Made by a program: the position numbers and the translations under genes. Shown here in pieces: positions 1 to 7,822 of a DNA stretch of 25,554 nt. Source of the DNA: an uncultured Porphyromonadaceae bacterium (GTDB lineage: Bacteria > Bacteroidota > Bacteroidia > Bacteroidales > Muribaculaceae); assembly GCA_900551515.1 (NCBI GenBank), contig URWH01000002.1, forward strand, positions 1-25,554, written 5' to 3'. Each line of letters opens with the position of its first letter. Position 1 is the stretch's first letter. Under the pieces are notes generated by a model. It did no database searches. It had not been told where the DNA came from and worked only from the letters and a program-made list of their open reading frames with translations.

Positions 1-5
1 TTTAA

Positions 6-20
6 CACTTTATTCTCCTT
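6..20 (-). promoter_or_regulatory. Possible ribosome binding site and GTG start of a gene leaving the left edge
   Basis: On the minus strand an AAGGAG motif (positions 20-15) is followed six bases later by GTG (8-6) and an open frame of only two codons before the window ends. This spacing would suit a start codon. Too little coding sequence is visible to name a product. A gene beginning just beyond the 3' end of a tRNA is a common place for an integrase, but nothing in the visible bases shows that. Confidence 0.2.
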
Positions 21-158
21 GTTTTAACAAATGCACCGGAATTTCGGCTTGAGCCATTTTAACCTTGAATTTGAGCAAAATCTTGTTCAAAACCCCACTT
101 TTGAGGCTCGTAACTTCCGTACTATGTTGATATACCGTATGTTGGAAGTCCACATCCT

Positions 159-209
159 CAATCGTGTGCAAAACTGCACACGATTGGTCTTGCACACGAA
201 TTGCACACG
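159..209. repeat. Cluster of TGCACACG repeats with a perfect inverted pair
   Basis: TGCACACG occurs at 175-182, 191-198 and 202-209, and its reverse complement at 163-170. The first two facing copies form a perfect 12 bp inverted repeat (159-170 and 175-186) separated by AAAC. The cluster lies about 100-150 bp beyond the 3' end of tRNA-Lys and has no recognisable gene over it. Repeated short boxes with a palindrome are typical of a protein-binding site, for example a repressor operator or recombinase arm sites. The protein is unknown. Confidence 0.6.
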
Positions 210-253
210 GCAGAGCCGCACAGGGCGCACTCAGATGCCGTTTGGACATAAAG

Positions 254-284
254 AAAAAACACTGCTACTGAACCAGTTGCAGTG
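254..284 (-). terminator. Rho-independent terminator of tRNA-Lys
   Basis: Read on the minus strand, CACTGC pairs with GCAGTG, then an A/A mismatch, then ACTG pairs with CAGT around a GTT loop. Six T residues follow (positions 259-254). It lies 28 bases beyond the tRNA 3' end. A second perfect 7 bp hairpin (AGTATTC/GAATACT, 291-308) sits between the tRNA and this terminator and may be a processing or stabilising element of the precursor. Confidence 0.85.
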
Positions 285-312
285 TTTTGCAGTATTCTGC
301 CGAATACTTCTG

Positions 313-385
313 TGATCCGCCTGGGGTTCGAACCCAGGACCCCATCCTTAAAAGGGATGTGCTCTACCAGCTGAGCTAGCGAATC
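313..385 (-). tRNA. tRNA-Lys (anticodon UUU)
   Basis: The minus strand folds as a complete 73-base cloverleaf. The acceptor stem GATTCGC/GCGGATC contains one T-G wobble and the discriminator base is A. The D arm begins TAGCTCAG. The anticodon stem is CATCC/GGATG with loop CTTTTAA, giving anticodon TTT. The T stem is CTGGG/CCCAG with loop TTCGAAC. The 3' CCA is not encoded. It decodes AAA and AAG lysine codons. It appears monocistronic, with its own promoter upstream and a terminator close downstream. Confidence 0.97.
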
Positions 386-406
386 GGCTTCTTTTCAAAA
401 GCGATG

Positions 407-438
407 CAAAGGTAGGGACTATTTTTCTTTTGTGCAAA
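407..438 (-). promoter_or_regulatory. Bacteroidetes-type promoter of tRNA-Lys
   Basis: On the minus strand TTTG (438-435) is followed after 20 bases by TACCTTTG (414-407), matching the Bacteroidetes sigma-ABfr consensus TTTG-N19/20-TAnnTTTG. The -7 box ends about 21 bases before the mature tRNA 5' end, leaving a short leader for RNase P removal. Confidence 0.8.
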
Positions 439-546
439 CTTTCGGACGATTTTTTTTGATAATTTTTGAAAAATAATCTTGGGATTAATCGGAATCGCTT
501 GGAAATAAATGGGGTTGCGAATGGGGAGCGGATTTGAGCTGCAGGG

Positions 547-730
547 TATTATGCGGGACGTGGTGAGGTTTTGCTCTCGGGCCTATTATGCGGGACGTGG
601 TGGACGCTTGGGCTCTCGGGCCTATTATGCGGGGCGTGGTTGACGCTTGGGCTTTCGGGTTGTTGCGTGGGGCGGGTGTGCTTGGCTTTTCTGGATTTAT
701 GAGGAGGGTGAGGGGCTTGGGCTCTCGGGG
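547..730. repeat. Degenerate 36-39 bp tandem repeat array
   Basis: Copies beginning TATTATGCGGG start at 547, 584 and 623. Each continues into ACGTGGTG-like and CTCTCGGG-like segments. More degenerate copies start near 660 and 696, and a weak one near 510. The array runs up to the stop codon of the helicase gene at 732. Unit length varies between 36 and 39 and is mostly not a multiple of three, so it is not a repeated peptide. Together with the AT-rich stretch 439-510 it fills the 386-731 gap, where I see no gene apart from the tRNA promoter. Replication slippage at a gene end is the simplest origin. Confidence 0.75.
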
Positions 731-731
731 G

Positions 732-2972
732 TTAGACGGGGTGAATTGGGGCGGCGCTGAGGTGGCTGAGGACTATCTGGATGATTTGGGGGCCGTATTG
801 GGTCAGCTTTTTGTTGCCTATGCCGGGGATCGCTTTTAGGGCGGGAAGGGTGACGGGTTTGATGCTGGATATGGCGATGAGGGCGCGGTTGGAGAGGATG
901 ATGTAGGCCGGGCAGGCGTTTTCTTTTGAGAGCTGGGTGCGCCAGTTGCAGAGCTTTTCGTAAAGGATGGGATCGGCGATATCACTGGAGGAGGAGGCGT
1001 TAGCGGATTGATGACCGGATGTGGAGGAGGCGGGCTGATGACCGGATGCGGGGGATGAGGCGGCTGGCTGATGGCCGGCGCCGGCTGCGGATGCTGCAGC
1101 GCGGGATGGACGGCTTTTTGTGGGCTGCGCGCTGTCGAGTGCGAGGGTGGCTTTGGCTTTGGCTGAGAGGTAGCTGGCCGGTGCAAAAGATTGGCCGGAG
1201 AGGGTTTGCATGACGGCGAGCTTGATGCGGACTATCTCGCTGAGCTCGTTGCGGGCTTCGCGAAGGCGCTTTGCGACAGCTTTATTGTCGGCGGTTTCGG
1301 GCGTGCGCACGATGAGGTCGAGGAGCGGACGCAGCTCTTCGCTGAAATAGCGGAATGCTTTGTCGAGGCGCTCCTGAAACAGTGGGGTGCCCGGGATGAT
1401 GCCGCGGTACTGGACGGCGAAGGCGTGCGCCACTTTTTCGATACGCTCGGCTATCGAGCTGTCGGCTTCTTTGTAGGAGCGGGCTAATATCACATAGTCG
1501 CGTGAGAAATACTCTTCGACGATGCGGTGCAGGCGGTTGAAGGCGTTGCGCAACGAGACGGGGGAGAAAAGGCTGTCGAGGCATTCGATGGTGTACTGGG
1601 CTTCGAGGTCGGTGAGCTTCGTCTGGTCGGGCAGCAATGACACGTGAGCGGCATTGAAAGAGTCGACGGCCGGGTCGAGTATGATGGCCGATTGCGGTAT
1701 GGGCCGGTCGAGCACGAGTCCTTCGAGCGAGCGGCAGCGGCTGAGCGCCACGTAGGTCTGTCCGTGGGCAAACGCATTGGTGGCGTCGATGATGGCCTTG
1801 TCGAATGTGAGGCCCTGGCTTTTATGTATGGTTATGGCCCAGGCCAGCCGGAGCGGAATCTGGCTGAAAGTGCCGCAGATGGTTTCTTCGACCGTAGCTT
1901 TTTCGGTGTCGAGTTTATAGTCGGTGTTTTCCCAGATGGCCCGGCCGACTTCGATCTTATTGCTGGAGCCTATCGGACGGACAATGACCGTGGTGGGGGT
2001 AAGGTCTATCACATGGGCCATCATGCCGTTGAAATAGCCTTGCACGGAGTCGTTTTTCAGAAACATCACCTGAGCGCCGACTTTGAGCGTGAGCGTCCGG
2101 TCGGTGGGCAGCGAGGTCTCGGGGAAGTCGCCTTCGATTTCGGCTGTGTAGGTCTGCGCGGGAGTGTCGAGGGCATCGAGCTGGCAACGGTTTATCTCGT
2201 CGGCGCGACGGTTGTGGGTGGTGAGCCGTATGTAGCCTTGCGAGGCATCGGGGGAGAATGACGGGTCGCAGCGGGAGTTGAGGAGATCGAGCGTGGTGCG
2301 GTCGATATGATTAGTGCGGATGCGGTTGAGCAGATCGATGAAGCGGGTGTCGTTCTGACGGTAGACCTGATGCAGCTCGACGGTGAGGTATCCGGCTTCG
2401 TTGAGGGCCTTGCTCGAGAAGAAATAGGGCGTGGAATAGACCGTATTCAGCAGTTCCCACTGTTCGGGAGGCACCACGGGCGGGAGCTGCTGGAGGTCGC
2501 CGATGAGGAGCAGCTGGACGCCGCCGAAGGGGAGGGTGGGGTTGCGGTGGCGCCGCAGGACATCGTCGACGGCGTCGAGGAGGTCGGCGCGCACCATGCT
2601 CACCTCGTCGATCACGAGCAGATCGATGGTGCGTATCAGGCGTAGCTTTTCGCGGCTGAAACGGTCGAACCGCTTGCGGGTGGTGGTTTGTGTGGCACCG
2701 GGGATGAAGGGCGAGAGCGCCAGCTGGAAAAACGAATGGATGGTGACACCTCGGGCGTTGATGGCGGCAATGCCGGTGGGCGCAAGCACAATCATGCGTT
2801 TCGACGAGTGGCTGCGAAGCGAGTGCAGAAATGTGGTCTTGCCTGTGCCGGCTTTGCCGGTAAGGAAGAGGTTGGCCGATGTGTTTTCGATTATCCGCCG
2901 GGCTGTTCGCATTTCGGCGTTTTCGTTGCGGGTGGCTGTGTCGCGGTCGTCGCTGTGGCTGGTGAGCATCAT
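732..2972 (-). CDS. PIF1/RecD-like superfamily 1 helicase with C-terminal HRDC domain
   Basis: This 746-residue protein is a probable ATP-dependent 5'-3' DNA helicase of the PIF1/RecD2-like group. Visible motifs are Walker A GKAGTGKTT (residues 39-47), APTGIAA (64-70), Walker B VIDEVSM (120-126), GDLQQLPP (158-165), the motif V-like region with IHKSQG and FDKAIIDA, and motif VI YVALSRC. A poorly recognised helical stretch follows, then a low-complexity Ala/Ser/Gly/Pro linker (about 610-660) holding three GHQ-containing repeats. The last 80 residues resemble an HRDC nucleic-acid-binding domain ending in a helix-hairpin-like IPGIGNKKL. The start is the first of two adjacent ATGs, about 17 bases below a predicted transcription start. 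The transcript runs into the tandem array; no terminator is seen. A role in replication fork or recombination repair is inferred from the family. Confidence 0.88.
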   Translation of the reverse strand: MMLTSHSDDRDTATRNENAEMRTARRIIENTSANLFLTGKAGTGKTTFLHSLRSHSSKRMIVLAPTGIAAINARGVTIHSFFQLALSPFIPGATQTTTRKRFDRFSREKLRLIRTIDLLVIDEVSMVRADLLDAVDDVLRRHRNPTLPFGGVQLLLIGDLQQLPPVVPPEQWELLNTVYSTPYFFSSKALNEAGYLTVELHQVYRQNDTRFIDLLNRIRTNHIDRTTLDLLNSRCDPSFSPDASQGYIRLTTHNRRADEINRCQLDALDTPAQTYTAEIEGDFPETSLPTDRTLTLKVGAQVMFLKNDSVQGYFNGMMAHVIDLTPTTVIVRPIGSSNKIEVGRAIWENTDYKLDTEKATVEETICGTFSQIPLRLAWAITIHKSQGLTFDKAIIDATNAFAHGQTYVALSRCRSLEGLVLDRPIPQSAIILDPAVDSFNAAHVSLLPDQTKLTDLEAQYTIECLDSLFSPVSLRNAFNRLHRIVEEYFSRDYVILARSYKEADSSIAERIEKVAHAFAVQYRGIIPGTPLFQERLDKAFRYFSEELRPLLDLIVRTPETADNKAVAKRLREARNELSEIVRIKLAVMQTLSGQSFAPASYLSAKAKATLALDSAQPTKSRPSRAAASAAGAGHQPAASSPASGHQPASSTSGHQSANASSSSDIADPILYEKLCNWRTQLSKENACPAYIILSNRALIAISSIKPVTLPALKAIPGIGNKKLTQYGPQIIQIVLSHLSAAPIHPV

Positions 2973-2995
2973 TCGGTTGAGTTAGAAACAGAAAA

Positions 2996-3003
2996 CAAAT
3001 ATA
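2996..3003 (-). promoter_or_regulatory. -7 box for the helicase gene
   Basis: TATATTTG on the minus strand matches TAnnTTTG and lies 23 bases upstream of the helicase ATG. No good TTTG is found 19-20 bases further upstream (the nearest is 14 away), so the -33 part is weak. Confidence 0.5.
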
Positions 3004-3035
3004 CGGATTTAATTCCACAAATGCCTCCGGACGGC

Positions 3036-3077
3036 AAAAAATATGGCGGTGTGTCGATTTTCTGACACACCGCCATA
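3036..3077 (-). terminator. Terminator of the OmpA/TPR lipoprotein gene
   Basis: A perfect 14 bp stem (3042-3055 with 3064-3077) with an 8-base loop is followed on the minus strand by six T residues (3041-3036). It begins 49 bases after the lipoprotein stop codon and insulates the helicase gene, whose promoter lies just below it. Confidence 0.9.
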
Positions 3078-3125
3078 GGGTGGGGGCTTCAGCAACCGGC
3101 TATGGCGCCGGATGCAGGAAAATGA

Positions 3126-4799
3126 TTACTTGTTGAATTTGGCAAATTCGAGATCGGCTTTGGCTTTCTGAGCCAGCGACGGGTCAAGCTTGACGGCTTT
3201 CTCGAGGTTGCTGCGAACCATCGACTCGTTGTTGGTGCGAGCACCGAGGATAGCGGTCAGATAGTAGGTTGTGGCGTCGGGGTTGGCGATGGCAGCGAGA
3301 GTGTTCTTGGCCGAAGCATAGTCCTTGGTGAGGATCTGTGCGAGAGCGGCGTTGTTGGTCTTGCTTGCGCCGAAAGCTTTGACGGCAGCGGCATTGTCGC
3401 CCTGGGTGAGATAGTAAACGCCGAGTGCGTCGCCGAGGTTCTCAAGGCCGGAAGCGTTGCTGAACGAAGCGTTAGCAGCGGAATAGTCTTTGTTGACAAG
3501 CGAAAGCAGACCCTTGTTCATGGCCACTTCCTTGCTGGCGGGATTGAGCTGAGCGGCTTTGTTGAAGTTGGTGAGGGCAGTGGTGTAGTCCTGATTCTGA
3601 TACTGGATGTTGCCGAGGTTGTTATAGCCGCGGTAGTCGTTGGGATATAGGCGAATGACGGTTTCGTAGATCTTCTGCTTGCGGGCGTTGTCGTCGGTGA
3701 GTGTAGCGGCATAGAGAAGTTCTTCGACGCTAAGCTTGGAGGGATCGTTGTCGACGAGGTTGTTGATTTCGTCGTTGCTCTTGCCGATGACGTCGATCGA
3801 AGCCGTGATGCGTGAATAGCGGAGCTGCGGGAGGATCTCGTCGGCGAGCACTTCGAATACGCTTGCGAGGTTGCGGATTTCGCGTTCACGGATCTCGGGG
3901 TCATTGAACTGTTTGAGCACGCTTAGGATTAGGTCTTTGTCCTGAATGTCGCTTGCGGCAACGAGTTTCTGGAAGCCTTCCCAGTCTTCAGCGGTGAAGT
4001 TGGCGGTCAGTTCGCCGAATTCGGCGATTTTGTCTTTCTTCAGCTGTTTCTGGAGATAAGACTGTGTGTTGGCTTCACGGTCTTCGGCGAGGCGGGCGTT
4101 GAAGTCGAGCGCGCCTTCGGGCGAAGCGTAGGATTCGATGTTGATGGAGTTGATCACGAGGCTGTCGGCATTGTTGGCTGTGCGGAGGCGCTGCTGCAGT
4201 TCCATCATTTCAGGAGTTCCGAGCTGGTTGTTGCGCACTACGGCCTGATTGATGAGGAAGCGGATGTCGGCAGAATATTTCTCGTTGATGATGCGCTGGA
4301 AGGCGTCAGCGGCAACTGCGGGATCGACGGTAGCTGCATCGGCAAGAGCGGCAGTGGCTACAACGCCATCGGCCACTTTCACGCGCGGGAGCACATATTT
4401 CTTATTACCCTGTGCGACATCGAATGTGAGATAAAGTTCGCTGTTCATCATTGCCGGGTTGTAGGCATAATTGACAGGAATTGTCACGACACCGCCATTG
4501 TCATAGCTGACCACGGGAGCGTTACCGCGCACTTTCTCGCCCTGAAGGGCCGTGGGGGTGGCGGCGGATTCAGTGCCGGAATAGACGAGCACCGGGGTGA
4601 TGGTCACCTGTGCATTCTTTTTGAAGAACTTGGCGGGGATGTTGGCTGTAACGACAGCGGGCACATCCTGACCAACCACTTCAAGCGGGTTGGGGTTTGT
4701 AGAAAAATAGTCAGATTTAAACTGACCCATCTTGCCGTTGCAGGCCGACATGGCAATCAGTCCGCCGATGGCAAGCGAATAGCACACAAATTTTTTCAT
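3126..4799 (-). CDS. OmpA-like/TPR outer-membrane lipoprotein
   Basis: The 557-residue product starts with a lipoprotein signal peptide: MKK, a hydrophobic core, then AMSAC with lipidated Cys20. A beta-rich region follows (about 30-165), then a segment resembling an OmpA C-terminal-type domain (about 170-345) containing the Bacteroidetes signature YASPEG and a following helix. This fold commonly binds peptidoglycan. From about residue 370 to the end are tetratricopeptide-like repeats (for example YRGYNNLGNIQYQNQDY) with conserved Gly/Ala/Tyr spacing. The probable place is the periplasmic face of the outer membrane, linking envelope and peptidoglycan. Similar TPR-OmpA lipoproteins are abundant in Bacteroidales, but their exact role is not settled. 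It forms a single-gene unit with its own promoter and terminator. Confidence 0.85.
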   Translation of the reverse strand: MKKFVCYSLAIGGLIAMSACNGKMGQFKSDYFSTNPNPLEVVGQDVPAVVTANIPAKFFKKNAQVTITPVLVYSGTESAATPTALQGEKVRGNAPVVSYDNGGVVTIPVNYAYNPAMMNSELYLTFDVAQGNKKYVLPRVKVADGVVATAALADAATVDPAVAADAFQRIINEKYSADIRFLINQAVVRNNQLGTPEMMELQQRLRTANNADSLVINSINIESYASPEGALDFNARLAEDREANTQSYLQKQLKKDKIAEFGELTANFTAEDWEGFQKLVAASDIQDKDLILSVLKQFNDPEIREREIRNLASVFEVLADEILPQLRYSRITASIDVIGKSNDEINNLVDNDPSKLSVEELLYAATLTDDNARKQKIYETVIRLYPNDYRGYNNLGNIQYQNQDYTTALTNFNKAAQLNPASKEVAMNKGLLSLVNKDYSAANASFSNASGLENLGDALGVYYLTQGDNAAAVKAFGASKTNNAALAQILTKDYASAKNTLAAIANPDATTYYLTAILGARTNNESMVRSNLEKAVKLDPSLAQKAKADLEFAKFNK

Positions 4800-4859
4800 G
4801 ATGTGAGAGTTATATGTATTGAAAAGTTGATGATGAAATCATGTGATGATTCTTATCCG

Positions 4860-4867
4860 CAAATATA
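4860..4867 (-). promoter_or_regulatory. -7 box for the OmpA/TPR lipoprotein gene
   Basis: TATATTTG on the minus strand matches TAnnTTTG, 60 bases upstream of the ATG, implying a 5' leader of about 50 bases. No convincing -33 TTTG is present. Confidence 0.5.
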
Positions 4868-5013
4868 GTCCATTTATTTGGATTATTGTTGCGCCGACCG
4901 GCAAAATCTTGGGCGCCGCATGCAAAAAATGAGGCAAAAAGTGAAATGATGCCGAATGGTGACGTTTTTATACTTTGCTTTTGGCGTATTCGGAGGTGTT
5001 CTTGGGGCTATTT

Positions 5014-5044
5014 TTTGTGAGGCCGGAATAAATGTGTAAATTTG
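5014..5044 (+). promoter_or_regulatory. Promoter of the speA-truA-dbpA-like unit
   Basis: TTTG (5014-5017) and TAAATTTG (5037-5044) are separated by 19 bases, a near-ideal Bacteroidetes promoter. Transcription should begin near 5051. This rules out an in-frame TTG start at 5042 and favours the ATG at 5108. Confidence 0.8.
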
Positions 5045-5107
5045 CAGAATCGTCGCGCATTCATGGCTGTGGCGGAATCACCAATTACCCCCTATCTGAA
5101 AAGGAAC

Positions 5108-7006
5108 ATGAGAAAGTGGAAAATCGAAGACAGCGCTGAGTTGTACAACATCAATGGCTGGGGACTGAAATATTTCTCGGTCAACGATAAAGGTCATGTC
5201 ACGGTGACGCCCCGCGAGGGTTACGCCCCCGTCGATCTCAAGGAAGTGATGGATGAATTGCAGGTGCGTGACGTCACGTCGCCGGTGCTTCTCCGCTTCC
5301 CCGATATTCTCGACAACCGCATCGAAAAGATTTCCAACTGCTTCAAGCTGGCGGCTAAGGAATATGACTATCAGGCGCAAAACTTTCTCATCTATCCGAT
5401 AAAAGTCAATCAGATGCGCCCGGTTGTGGAAGAGCTTGTGAGCCATGGCCGGAAATTCAATATAGGCTTGGAGGCCGGCTCGAAGCCTGAGCTTCATGCC
5501 GTGCTTGCCACAAACATTGCCGACAACGCACTTATTATATGTAACGGCTATAAGGATGAAAGCTTCATCGAGCTTGCCCTGCTCGCCCAGAAGATGGGCC
5601 GGCGCATTTATCTCGTTGTGGAGAAACTCAACGAGCTCAATCTGATTGCCGAAGTGGCCAAGCGCCTGAAGATCATGCCGAATGTGGGCATCCGCATCAA
5701 GCTTTCGTCGTCGGGCTCCGGCAAATGGGAGGAATCGGGCGGCGATCAGTCGAAATTCGGACTCAACTCGAGCGAATTGCTTGAGGCAATCGATTTCCTC
5801 ACAAAGCACCACATGCAGAGCTGCCTCAAACTCATTCATTTCCACATCGGCAGTCAGGTGACAAAGATACGGCGAATAAAAAACGCGCTCCGCGAAGCCA
5901 TGCAATTCTATGTGCAGCTGTCGAAACTCGGCTTCGACATTGACTTTGTGGATATCGGCGGCGGCCTCGGCGTGGACTACGACGGCACGCGCAATGCCGC
6001 GTCGGAGAGCTCGATGAACTATTCCATTCAGGAATATGCCAACGATGCCGTGTCGGCGCTTGTCGACGCATGCACTAAAAATGAGGTCAAGCAACCCAAC
6101 ATCATTACTGAGAGCGGACGGTCGCTTGCCGCTCACCATTCGGTGCTCGTGTTTGAAGTGCTCGAAACTACCCAGCTGCCCATATGGCATGATGAAGAAG
6201 AGCTGCCGGCCGATGCCCACGAGCTGGCCCGTGAGCTTTATGATATATGGGACCGCCTCAATCAGCCCCGTCTCTTCGAAAGCTGGCACGATGCACTGCA
6301 GATCCGCGAAGAGGCTCTCGATCTTTTCAACCTCGGGCTCCTTGACCTGCGCACCCGCGCCCAGATTGAGAAACTGTTCTGGTCGGTGGCCCGCGAAGTA
6401 GGGGAGATAGCCTCCGGAATGAAACACGCGCCCGAAGAGCTGCGCAAGATTGCCAAAATGATCCCCGCCAAATATTTCTGCAACTTCTCCCTCTTCCAGT
6501 CGCTCACCGACTCCTGGGCCATCGATCAGGTGTTCCCGATCATTCCGCTGTCGCGGCTTGACGAGCGCCCCGACCGCACCTGCACCATTCAGGATATCAC
6601 GTGCGACTCCGACGGTAAGATAGCCAATTTCATCACCAACCACGGCACCTCATCATCGTTGCCCGTCCATTCGGTGCGTCCCGGCGAGCCGTATTATCTC
6701 GGCGTTTTCCTCGTGGGCGCCTATCAGGAGATCCTCGGCGACATGCACAACCTGTTCGGCGATACCAATGCCGTGCATATCTCGGTGTATAAAGACCGCT
6801 ATGAGATTGACCGCGTGATCGATGGCGAAACCGTTGCAGAAGTGCTCGATTATGTGCAGTTCAGCCCGAAGAAACTTGTGCGGAATGTCGAGACATGGGT
6901 TACGGCCTCGATGAAAGCCGGCCATATAACACCCGAGGAGGGACGCGAATTCTTGTCCAACTACCGCTCGGGGCTCTACGGCTACACCTATCTTGAAAAG
7001 GACTGA
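5108..7006 (+). CDS. speA: Biosynthetic arginine decarboxylase
   Basis: The 632-residue product converts arginine to agmatine and CO2 with pyridoxal phosphate, the first step of agmatine-route polyamine synthesis, in the cytoplasm. It has the fold-III (alanine racemase-like barrel) layout. The PLP lysine is in YPIKVNQ (Lys99), followed by GLEAGSKPEL (120-129), HIGSQ (246-250), the phosphate-binding VDIGGGLGVDYDG (281-293) and ESGRS (335-339). The active-site cysteine segment TCDSDGKI (498-505) and GAYQEILGDMHNLFGD lie near the C-terminus. Length fits bacterial SpeA (about 630-660). The start is placed at MRKWKIED, which matches the usual Bacteroides N-terminus and follows AAAAGGA. An upstream in-frame ATG at 5063 is the alternative. 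truA begins 20 bases after the stop. Confidence 0.95.
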   Translation: MRKWKIEDSAELYNINGWGLKYFSVNDKGHVTVTPREGYAPVDLKEVMDELQVRDVTSPVLLRFPDILDNRIEKISNCFKLAAKEYDYQAQNFLIYPIKVNQMRPVVEELVSHGRKFNIGLEAGSKPELHAVLATNIADNALIICNGYKDESFIELALLAQKMGRRIYLVVEKLNELNLIAEVAKRLKIMPNVGIRIKLSSSGSGKWEESGGDQSKFGLNSSELLEAIDFLTKHHMQSCLKLIHFHIGSQVTKIRRIKNALREAMQFYVQLSKLGFDIDFVDIGGGLGVDYDGTRNAASESSMNYSIQEYANDAVSALVDACTKNEVKQPNIITESGRSLAAHHSVLVFEVLETTQLPIWHDEEELPADAHELARELYDIWDRLNQPRLFESWHDALQIREEALDLFNLGLLDLRTRAQIEKLFWSVAREVGEIASGMKHAPEELRKIAKMIPAKYFCNFSLFQSLTDSWAIDQVFPIIPLSRLDERPDRTCTIQDITCDSDGKIANFITNHGTSSSLPVHSVRPGEPYYLGVFLVGAYQEILGDMHNLFGDTNAVHISVYKDRYEIDRVIDGETVAEVLDYVQFSPKKLVRNVETWVTASMKAGHITPEEGREFLSNYRSGLYGYTYLEKD

Positions 7007-7026
7007 GACATTCCGGCACTGATAAG

Positions 7027-7812
7027 ATGAGCGATTCCGAAGCACCGGTTCCTGTGCCGCAGCGCTATTTCATGCAGCTGTCGTACCACGGCGCGCCTTA
7101 TCATGGATGGCAGATCCAGCCGGGATGCGTCACGGTTCAGTCGGTGATCGAAGATGCCCTGACAAAGGTGATGCGCCGGCCTACGCCTGTCGTGGGAGCC
7201 GGGCGTACGGATGCCGGAGTCAATGCCCGCAGTATGATAGCGCATTTCGATGCTCCGTCGCCGATTGCCGACGAACAGGGCTTTGTGCGCGCACTCAATT
7301 CGATAGTGGGTCGCGATATAGCCATACAGAAAGTGTGCCCTGTGCATCCCGATGCACACGCCCGCTTCGATGCGACATCGCGCACCTATCACTATTATGT
7401 GACCACCGTCAAGACACCATTCTTCCATCCCTTATGCTGGCAGGCACCGCCCAGACTCGATTTCGAAGCGATGAACCGCGCCGCCCTGGAGTTGCTGGCA
7501 GTCGACGATTTCACATCTTTTGCAAAGCTGCACACCGATAATAAGACCAATATATGCCATGTGACGGAAGCCGCGTGGCATCCCGTGCCGGGCATCGACG
7601 GAGGATATGTTTTCGTCATCACGGCCGACCGTTTCCTGCGCAACATGGTGCGCGCCGTAGTGGGCACGCTCGTCGACGTGGGCCGCGGCAAGCTTACCAT
7701 TGAAGATTTCCGGCGAATCATCAGCGAGCGCAACCGTTGCTCGGCCGGAACCTCCATGCCCGGGCATGCGTTATACCTCTGGGATGTCACTTATCCCTAT
7801 ATATCTTTCTGA
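7027..7812 (+). CDS. truA: tRNA pseudouridine(38-40) synthase
   Basis: The 261-residue product isomerises uridine to pseudouridine at positions 38-40 of the tRNA anticodon arm. The catalytic motif GAGRTDAGVNAR carries the nucleophile Asp62. Other family marks are the N-terminal YHGAPYHGWQIQPG, HARFDATSRTYHYYV, DDFTSFAK and the C-terminal FLRNMVRAVVGTLVDVGRG. Length matches the family. It sits between speA and the dbpA-like gene with gaps of 20 and 10 bases and no promoter in between, so it probably shares the speA transcript. Confidence 0.96.
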   Translation: MSDSEAPVPVPQRYFMQLSYHGAPYHGWQIQPGCVTVQSVIEDALTKVMRRPTPVVGAGRTDAGVNARSMIAHFDAPSPIADEQGFVRALNSIVGRDIAIQKVCPVHPDAHARFDATSRTYHYYVTTVKTPFFHPLCWQAPPRLDFEAMNRAALELLAVDDFTSFAKLHTDNKTNICHVTEAAWHPVPGIDGGYVFVITADRFLRNMVRAVVGTLVDVGRGKLTIEDFRRIISERNRCSAGTSMPGHALYLWDVTYPYISF

Positions 7813-7822
7813 TAATCTCACG

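Noticed and set aside
10..249. 79-codon minus-strand open frame over the TGCACACG repeats
   Set aside because: It covers a repeat cluster, has no recognisable domain or promoter box, and its composition does not look like the confident genes. A short overlapping plus-strand frame is equally unsupported.
588..839. 83-codon plus-strand open frame through the tandem array
   Set aside because: It is made mostly of the non-multiple-of-three repeat and runs antisense into the helicase gene.
5078..6643. 521-codon minus-strand open frame opposite speA
   Set aside because: Its length comes from codon bias of speA on the other strand; it shows no protein motif and speA is certain.
7700..7822. Upstream extension of the DbpA-like helicase
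   Set aside because: The extra residues overlap truA in another frame and have no family similarity; the ATG at 7823 gives the normal N-terminus.
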